This document shows, one piece after another, positions 45,753 to 50,216 of a DNA stretch of 50,216 nt. The notes under the pieces are model-generated. The model saw only the letters and a list, made by a program, of their open reading frames with translations, made no database searches and had not been told where the DNA came from. The first letter of the stretch is position 1; each line of letters starts with the position of its first letter. The translations under genes and the position numbers were made by a program. The stretch is from an uncultured Muribaculaceae bacterium (lineage in GTDB: Bacteria; Bacteroidota; Bacteroidia; Bacteroidales; Muribaculaceae): the NCBI GenBank assembly GCA_947628305.1, contig CANQZG010000025.1, forward strand, positions 1 through 50,216. Reading direction: 5' to 3'.

Positions 45753-46642
45753 CCTGACACCGCCTTCTTCCTATCGTATCGACTCTTGAGTTTAGGAGTG
45801 GAAAGCGTCTCTTCTACGCTCCACCCATGTTTTATTCTCGCCCAAACAACGCTCGGGCTTAATTTCAACTCGTGCGCCCATTCAGTTGCCGTCATGGTCT
45901 TCCCTTTGTAGGTTAAGACAACGTTGTCCCTCTTATTAAACTGCTGTTTCTGCGTTGTTATCCATGTGCAATTATCGGGTTCATAATCGCCGTTGACATC
46001 TATTCGCTCGATAGTCCACTTATTCACCCCGTTCGGAAGCACTTCTTCTTTGTAGCCGTTTGCATAAGCCCATTCGCGGAATGCCCCATAGTTTGAGAGC
46101 CATTCTGCACATATTTTTATTCCACGACCGCCATAGTTTTTATATCCTTGGGAGTTTTGGTTATAGCAACGGTCCTTCATGCAATCAAAGACTTGGTATA
46201 ACCGCTCTTTTCTTCCTTTAACGCACCCACAATGTTTTGAAGCGTGTTTCCGCCTATCTCCACACGATTTTATATTCCCACACCGAAGCCCTGCCCCGTC
46301 TTTTATCACGGTCGCTCCACAGGTACATTTACATTCCCATAATGCGCGTCCTCTTTCGTTCCCACCGACAACGCGAATCGCTGTCAAAGTACCGAATTGT
46401 TGTCCTGCAATATCTTTCGATTGCAGAAATGCGCGATTATCTTCTTGCTCTTTGTGATAACACCCACAGGAAACGGTTTTCCCTCGCCGTAATTGATTTG
46501 CAGAAACGACTGTATGGTTGCCGCATTCGCACACACAGTTCCAACGTATGACTTTAACTCCTTGCGGAGAGATATAATGCTCGGCTTGGTTGATAACTGT
46601 CAATCTTCCGAATTTTTGTCCTGTCAAATCAATCTTCCTCAT
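45749..46642 (-). CDS. HNH-type homing-endonuclease-like protein
   Basis: 297 residues. Two zinc-binding repeats at the N-terminus (FGRLTVI then CVCECGNHTVVSANQLRRGK, SCGC; and WECKCTCGATVIKDG, SCG). The nuclease region has YKNYGGRGIKICAEWL (172-187) and ERIDVNGDYEPDNCTWIT (218-234), the usual layout of phage free-standing HNH/AP2-type endonucleases. The last 45 residues (MTATEWAHELKLSPSVVWAR) are a DNA-binding NUMOD-like helix-turn-helix. It sits between portal and head genes with ATGA overlaps on both sides, typical of an inserted selfish gene. Its lower GC compared with neighbours supports later arrival. Confidence 0.88.
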   Translation of the reverse strand: MRKIDLTGQKFGRLTVINQAEHYISPQGVKVIRWNCVCECGNHTVVSANQLRRGKTVSCGCYHKEQEDNRAFLQSKDIAGQQFGTLTAIRVVGGNERGRALWECKCTCGATVIKDGAGLRCGNIKSCGDRRKHASKHCGCVKGRKERLYQVFDCMKDRCYNQNSQGYKNYGGRGIKICAEWLSNYGAFREWAYANGYKEEVLPNGVNKWTIERIDVNGDYEPDNCTWITTQKQQFNKRDNVVLTYKGKTMTATEWAHELKLSPSVVWARIKHGWSVEETLSTPKLKSRYDRKKAVSG

Positions 46643-48339
46643 TCGCTTTCACCGTTACTTATATTAGCATCCTCTTGCTTTTCCTGCTCTGTCTTTGTCG
46701 GCGCACCGTTTGTATCTGAAAGTGGCTGTCTTTTCGTTGTCTGCGTGAATGCTGTCGGAGGGACGCGGAGCTTGTCAAGAATCCCGCTACTTTTCACCAT
46801 GTCCGTCACCGACAGAACATCCAAAAGTGAAAGATTATCAAGGGCATACAAGATGAGGTACGCATAGGTCGAGCCTTTATCTATGAGCTTCAAACAGTCC
46901 GCACGGACTTGTTCATCGCTATAAATATCCCCGAAAATCTTGACTTCCCACGCAAAGCGGAGCGATAAATCTTCATTCAGTATAAAGCTCAACATCCGCT
47001 CAAAAGTCCTATAAACGGCTTGCGCAAATTGCGGTTCAAGCCTTTCCGAAGCCTTGACTGCCTCTTCCGTCGGGCGGTCGTCAATCGGTATGATACCCTG
47101 TGCTCCGCTCTTGGCGAAACCATAAGATAGGAACGACCTACTCACGGAATTGGCATTGCTGGATTCCGCGAAATCATGCGACTTGATATTCTCAAACGGC
47201 GCACCGTAGAAGCCGACCCCCGCCGTATTGTTGCGGCGCATGAGTTCGTCGAATATGGCGACGAACATATCCCGCCCGCCGTTCGACATCTTATAGCTGT
47301 CCTCTTTCGTGGCGTTCTCCCTGTCATTGTAGGGAATTTCGCCCGTGAAGATCTTGATGAGAGGATTGAGGATGAGGGAGATCTGCGCCGCCTCGTAGTC
47401 CGCCTGCTGTGCGAATGTCTGCATGAGTCCCGCAAACGGGCTTGCAACGATTGCCGTCGAGGGGTCTATCTCGAACGTCCAAACGCGCTCGATCGGGAGC
47501 GAAACATAGTAGAACCATCTCCCATCCTGCATCCACGCCTTGACCTCGCTCTCTTCACGCGCGTTGTTACGGCTCATGTAGACGAACTTGCCACGAAACG
47601 CCTTCTTGTCCTTCTGCCACGCGGCGAAGTCGGTCATATAAGGCTCAAAGAGGTCGCCGAATTGACGGAAGTCTGTCCCTATCTGCATGAAGTACATGAG
47701 ATTGAACGAGACCGTCCACCCGCTCACGCTATTCCTGCCGATAATGGTGCACCACTGCTTCGGCAGCTCCTGCATGAAGAAGTAGTTGACGGCGTTGTGG
47801 GACTTATCGACGCTGTAACGCGGCACATAGAAAACCTTGCCCTGCGTGCCCGCCTGCATGGCGATCTTGCGCCCCTCAGCTTTGAGGGAAGCCTTCCTGA
47901 TGAGTTTGTCCACCAAGCGGCTCTCACGTTTGAAAGCGTCGCTCTCAATCTCCTCCCCCGTCGCGTGCGGCAGGGCAATGGAGTGAAATTCGAGCATGTC
48001 CGCGTAGGACTTGACAAGCTTTTGGAAGGAGTAAGTAGACCAACGCAACCCCTCCGCGACTTGCTGTAACGGATATTCGCTGTCCTGCGGATGGCGAAGA
48101 AACTCGCCGAGATCATATTTCGTGTAATCACACGGCAAGGGGCTGATGGCTTTGACGCGGGCGTTCTGCACTGGTGCCATGTTCGCCCAAGCGCGACTGA
48201 ATACTCCATAGGCGGTATCAAACGGCATACCCGCAAGCTGTCCCGCGAGCCTGTTCCAACGCGCAATGACTGCCCCCCAAGAACTTTGGGAAACACCTTC
48301 TCCTTGCTTATTCAATTTATTCGCGCTTTTTTGTGCCAT
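46639..48339 (-). CDS. portal protein
   Basis: 566 residues, first gene after the late promoter. Portal-like features: long helical region, AQISLILNPLIKIFTGEIPY, the segment FAESSNANSVSRSFLSYGFA, a helical crown-side region FAQAVYRTFERMLSFILNED and a low-complexity C-terminus. Size and first place before protease, scaffold and capsid fit. The family assignment is from layout and general pattern, since terminase is not in the window. Confidence 0.7.
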   Translation of the reverse strand: MAQKSANKLNKQGEGVSQSSWGAVIARWNRLAGQLAGMPFDTAYGVFSRAWANMAPVQNARVKAISPLPCDYTKYDLGEFLRHPQDSEYPLQQVAEGLRWSTYSFQKLVKSYADMLEFHSIALPHATGEEIESDAFKRESRLVDKLIRKASLKAEGRKIAMQAGTQGKVFYVPRYSVDKSHNAVNYFFMQELPKQWCTIIGRNSVSGWTVSFNLMYFMQIGTDFRQFGDLFEPYMTDFAAWQKDKKAFRGKFVYMSRNNAREESEVKAWMQDGRWFYYVSLPIERVWTFEIDPSTAIVASPFAGLMQTFAQQADYEAAQISLILNPLIKIFTGEIPYNDRENATKEDSYKMSNGGRDMFVAIFDELMRRNNTAGVGFYGAPFENIKSHDFAESSNANSVSRSFLSYGFAKSGAQGIIPIDDRPTEEAVKASERLEPQFAQAVYRTFERMLSFILNEDLSLRFAWEVKIFGDIYSDEQVRADCLKLIDKGSTYAYLILYALDNLSLLDVLSVTDMVKSSGILDKLRVPPTAFTQTTKRQPLSDTNGAPTKTEQEKQEDANISNGESE

Positions 48340-48367
48340 AATTCACGTCCCACGCCTATTCGCCCCT

Positions 48368-48412
48368 ATTATAGCACACAAAAAATCACTTTGCTTGGGC
48401 AAACCCCCAAAA
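48368..48412 (-). promoter_or_regulatory. late operon promoter, phage box copy 3
   Basis: TATAAT (minus, 48368-48373), 17 bp, then the 22-bp box (48391-48412) found also at 8537 and 10457. Only the box and -10 are conserved among the three; the spacers differ. It lies 29 bases from the portal start and would drive about 29 kb of structural genes. Confidence 0.82.
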
Positions 48413-48423
48413 GTTGCTATTTT

Positions 48424-48909
48424 TCAAAAATTTTTTTTCGGGGAGATCTTTCTCTTTTCGAGCGCCTTCACATACCCTTCGTCAGCCGTAAGTCCCCACG
48501 ACTTCAATGTCTCCGTCTGCGGGTTGAGGCAATCATCGCAGATAATATGGCTCATGACAATTGCCCGTGCAAACCTCATGGCAAAGTCGTTCGCATTCGG
48601 GAAGCGCTCTTTGTAGACGGCAAGCAGGTTCCGCCGCGTCGCTTCCACGTTATCTGCCTGAATGTCTACGCCGAAGAGGCAGTTGAGTGCCTTCAAGCCA
48701 TCCCGCTCGTCCTTGCAGTGGGCGAGCTTGCGCTTCAAGATCTCGATGAGGAATACGCCCTCACCGCAAGCGGGCTCCAAAAAGGTCTTTGTGAGGTCGG
48801 AGTACATGTCCTCGGGGATGAGGTCGCACATTGCCTTGACCTCACGCTCGTTCGTGAAGACCTCTGCGAAATCACGCACGCGCTGTTTGCTCTTAATCTG
48901 CTTCCCCAT
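48424..48909 (-). CDS. short N6-adenine-methylase-like protein lacking catalytic motif
   Basis: 161 residues. The start (SKQRVRDFAEVFTNEREVKA) and FLEPACGEGVFLIEIL (44-58, the S-adenosylmethionine-binding motif I), with FGVDIQADNVEATRRNL, match phage-type DNA methylases. The NPPY/DPPY catalytic motif expected later is missing, and the protein ends soon after. It may be truncated, act as a decoy or bind SAM only. Confidence 0.75.
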   Translation of the reverse strand: MGKQIKSKQRVRDFAEVFTNEREVKAMCDLIPEDMYSDLTKTFLEPACGEGVFLIEILKRKLAHCKDERDGLKALNCLFGVDIQADNVEATRRNLLAVYKERFPNANDFAMRFARAIVMSHIICDDCLNPQTETLKSWGLTADEGYVKALEKRKISPKKNF

Positions 48910-49201
48910 TCGTTTTCAGCTCCGCGAAGAACTCGTCGTCCACTTTATCCCGACGCTCACACAAAGTGAGATAGCACGCGGGGCAAAGACGAACCCTACC
49001 CATCGTGAACCCTTTTCCGTCTTCTTTGAACTTCACGATATGTAAAGAGCGGTCCTTGTGCCCCGTGAACTTCTTTCCGCAACGCTGGCAGGTGTATTTG
49101 TCGAATACTTTCCTGTACCCAGCCGCATAGACCCGCCGCGCCGTCTCCTTGTCGAAATCCTTCTCGATCTCTTGCAGATCCTCTATTTCCTCACGCGTCA
49201 T
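48893..49201 (-). CDS. zinc-finger-like protein
   Basis: 102 residues from ATG 49201 (GGAGGGAAAGAA before it). CQRCGKKFTGHKDRSLHIVK is followed by RLCPACYLTLCERR, two zinc-binding pairs. Overlaps the neighbours on both sides. Role unknown. Confidence 0.7.
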   Translation of the reverse strand: MTREEIEDLQEIEKDFDKETARRVYAAGYRKVFDKYTCQRCGKKFTGHKDRSLHIVKFKEDGKGFTMGRVRLCPACYLTLCERRDKVDDEFFAELKTNGEAD

Positions 49202-49410
49202 TTCTTTCCCTCCTGTCGCCCTAAAAGCCCATGCTTTGCGGCGTACTCTTTCATTCCATTCAAACAAACCGCTTCGTCCCGCCATTTGCCTTTCGGCGGC
49301 GTTTTCATATTGTCGCATATGTCGTCCACCGGGCAGTATGCACACCGACTGCAACAGTCCTCATCGACATCAAGCAACCAGTTCCCCAAGTACTTCTCAA
49401 AGTCCGTCAT
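49198..49410 (-). CDS. small Cys-rich protein
   Basis: 70 residues, GAGGGGGGTGAAG before ATG 49410. CCSRCAYCPVDDICDN with a later VCLNGMKEYAAKHG is a phage-type Cys cluster similar in style to the partial gene at 1-458. Role unknown. Confidence 0.7.
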   Translation of the reverse strand: MTDFEKYLGNWLLDVDEDCCSRCAYCPVDDICDNMKTPPKGKWRDEAVCLNGMKEYAAKHGLLGRQEGKK

Positions 49411-49736
49411 TCTTCACCCCCCTCCGTCTTCTTTTCTTCCGCTTCCAGCTCCGCTTCGAGGGAATCAAGGAAAGAATTCAACACGTCCGTGTACTCCTCT
49501 TTGTGTGCTTCCAATGCTCGCTTATTGACGATTGCCTTGCACCGCGTGACAAATGCCTGCTCCTGTTTCGTGAGTTCCGTTTCGGGCGGGATCTCGACAA
49601 AAGGCGCCCTGAGTTCCTTATCCGTGAATACGAGCAAATAGTCGGTATCGCACGGGCGCAAGGAAAACTCTTTTGCGGCGATTTTTTCCGTTCTCTTGCT
49701 TTTGCTCTTGGTCGCGTAAAGTTTGTATGTACTCAT
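49407..49736 (-). CDS. hypothetical protein
   Basis: 109 residues from ATG 49736 (AAAGGGGGCGAGCG before it). Basic start (YKLYATKSKSKRTEKIAAKE), then acidic helices. No family recognised. Confidence 0.6.
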   Translation of the reverse strand: MSTYKLYATKSKSKRTEKIAAKEFSLRPCDTDYLLVFTDKELRAPFVEIPPETELTKQEQAFVTRCKAIVNKRALEAHKEEYTDVLNSFLDSLEAELEAEEKKTEGGEE

Positions 49737-50056
49737 CGCTCGCCCCCTTTCAAGTCTGCCAAGAATGCGTCTGCTTCGGGTTCTGTCGGAAAAACTGCCG
49801 TACCGATTAAAGCAAACTCGGCGCGGTAGAATACCCGCCAATTTTCGGTGATGTGCCCGTCGTCGTGCTTGTAGACGAAATGCTCTTTGCACGGCAACTC
49901 TATCATATCGCGCGGCTCAATGTCCAAATGTTCAAGAGAATACTGTGCTTTACGAAGAAACTCAAATTCAAGCCTTCTTTTGGCAATATCATCGCCCAAA
50001 TCCCACAATCTGTTCCAATTGTGATTTTGTATCTCGCTCAACCTGTAATCTTTCAT
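49733..50056 (-). CDS. hypothetical phage protein
   Basis: 107 residues, AGGAGGAG before ATG 50056. Ends with VFYRAEFALIGTAVFPTEPE, a strand-rich end seen in small phage early proteins. Not recognised; its ATGA overlap with the next gene indicates one operon. Confidence 0.6.
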   Translation of the reverse strand: MKDYRLSEIQNHNWNRLWDLGDDIAKRRLEFEFLRKAQYSLEHLDIEPRDMIELPCKEHFVYKHDDGHITENWRVFYRAEFALIGTAVFPTEPEADAFLADLKGGER

Positions 50057-50057
50057 T

Positions 50058-50216
50058 TCATCTCCTCCTTAATCCGATGAGCCTTGCCCGCTCCGACTGT
50101 ATCGGCGTGACGGGCGATTGCTGCGGAAGCCCGCCATGCGAAAACTTTTCGATTTCTGCCGCCCACGAAGATTGTGCGCGGTTATTTTTTTCAGACAACT
50201 CCTGTTCGAGGTGCCA
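50058..50216 (-). CDS. C-terminal 52 residues of a gene entering from the right edge
   Basis: The minus-strand frame is open from the edge to TGA at 50058, next to the following gene's ribosome site. It reads WHLEQELSEKNNRAQSSWAA and ends in a basic segment (SERARLIGLRRR). Helical; not recognised. The frame choice rests on its continuous opening and its neat stop next to the downstream start. Confidence 0.5.
   Translation of the reverse strand, partial: WHLEQELSEKNNRAQSSWAAEIEKFSHGGLPQQSPVTPIQSERARLIGLRRR

Noticed and set aside
1-50216. The window as a complete circular phage genome
   Set aside because: The frames at the two ends do not join into one plausible protein, and terminase and replication genes are absent.
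1-50216. CRISPR array
   Set aside because: No regularly spaced direct repeats with unique spacers were found on either strand.

Overview
The window is most of a temperate tailed bacteriophage (Caudoviricetes) of a Gram-positive gut-type bacterium, probably a Clostridia-class Firmicute. The support is strong AGGAGG-type ribosome binding sites, consensus TTGACA/TATAAT promoters, a lipoprotein of the Firmicute type, a lysogeny module (repressor, lipoprotein, tyrosine integrase, attachment site) and a complete capsid-to-tail gene order. Terminase, replication and recognisable lysis genes are not in view. Genes run off both ends, so the genome is longer than 50 kb. The attachment site is internal, with phage genes on both sides, so the sequence looks like the unintegrated (attP) form.

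Layout. 1-1893: leftward early genes (small zinc-binding and helix-turn-helix proteins) headed by a Cro-like regulator. 1950-2490: a gene-free stretch with a strong rightward promoter and a roughly 400-nt highly structured RNA candidate closed by a 17-bp perfect helix. 2490-6507: lysogeny module with a near-identical promoter/operator repeated at 2490 and 3588, a DUF4145/HEPN-like protein, an XRE repressor, a lipoprotein that carries a copy of a tape-measure-protein motif, and the integrase. 6626-6685: 3' part of a tRNA-Ser gene, the likely attP core. 6815-11375: leftward accessory genes, tRNA-Thr, tRNA-Gln, a degenerate tRNA and a KilA-N protein. 11.4-12.5 kb: about 1 kb without a convincing gene, part of it very pyrimidine-rich. 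12513-12888: a ribbon-helix-helix regulator divergent from the next operon.

12990-19093 is the most unusual part. It is a rightward operon with a perfect consensus promoter under a triple operator, about fourteen small genes of unknown function, four complete type I hammerhead ribozymes between genes, GC-rich hairpins in other gaps, a strongly over-represented GAACAG word often fused to the stop codon (TGAACAG), a XerC/D-like tyrosine recombinase as last gene, and a strong terminator. Self-cleavage would cut the mRNA 28-43 nt upstream of four start codons and split the operon into separate messages.

19091-48339 is the leftward late operon: portal, an inserted HNH-type endonuclease, protease/scaffold, decoration protein, HK97-fold capsid, connectors, tail tube, tape measure, baseplate and fibres, ending with a membrane HExxH protein. 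It starts at a promoter (48368-48412) that shares a 22-bp box at exactly the same distance from TATAAT with two other leftward promoters (8.5 and 10.4 kb), implying one phage-specific activator. 48424-50216 holds the end of the preceding leftward operon of small genes.
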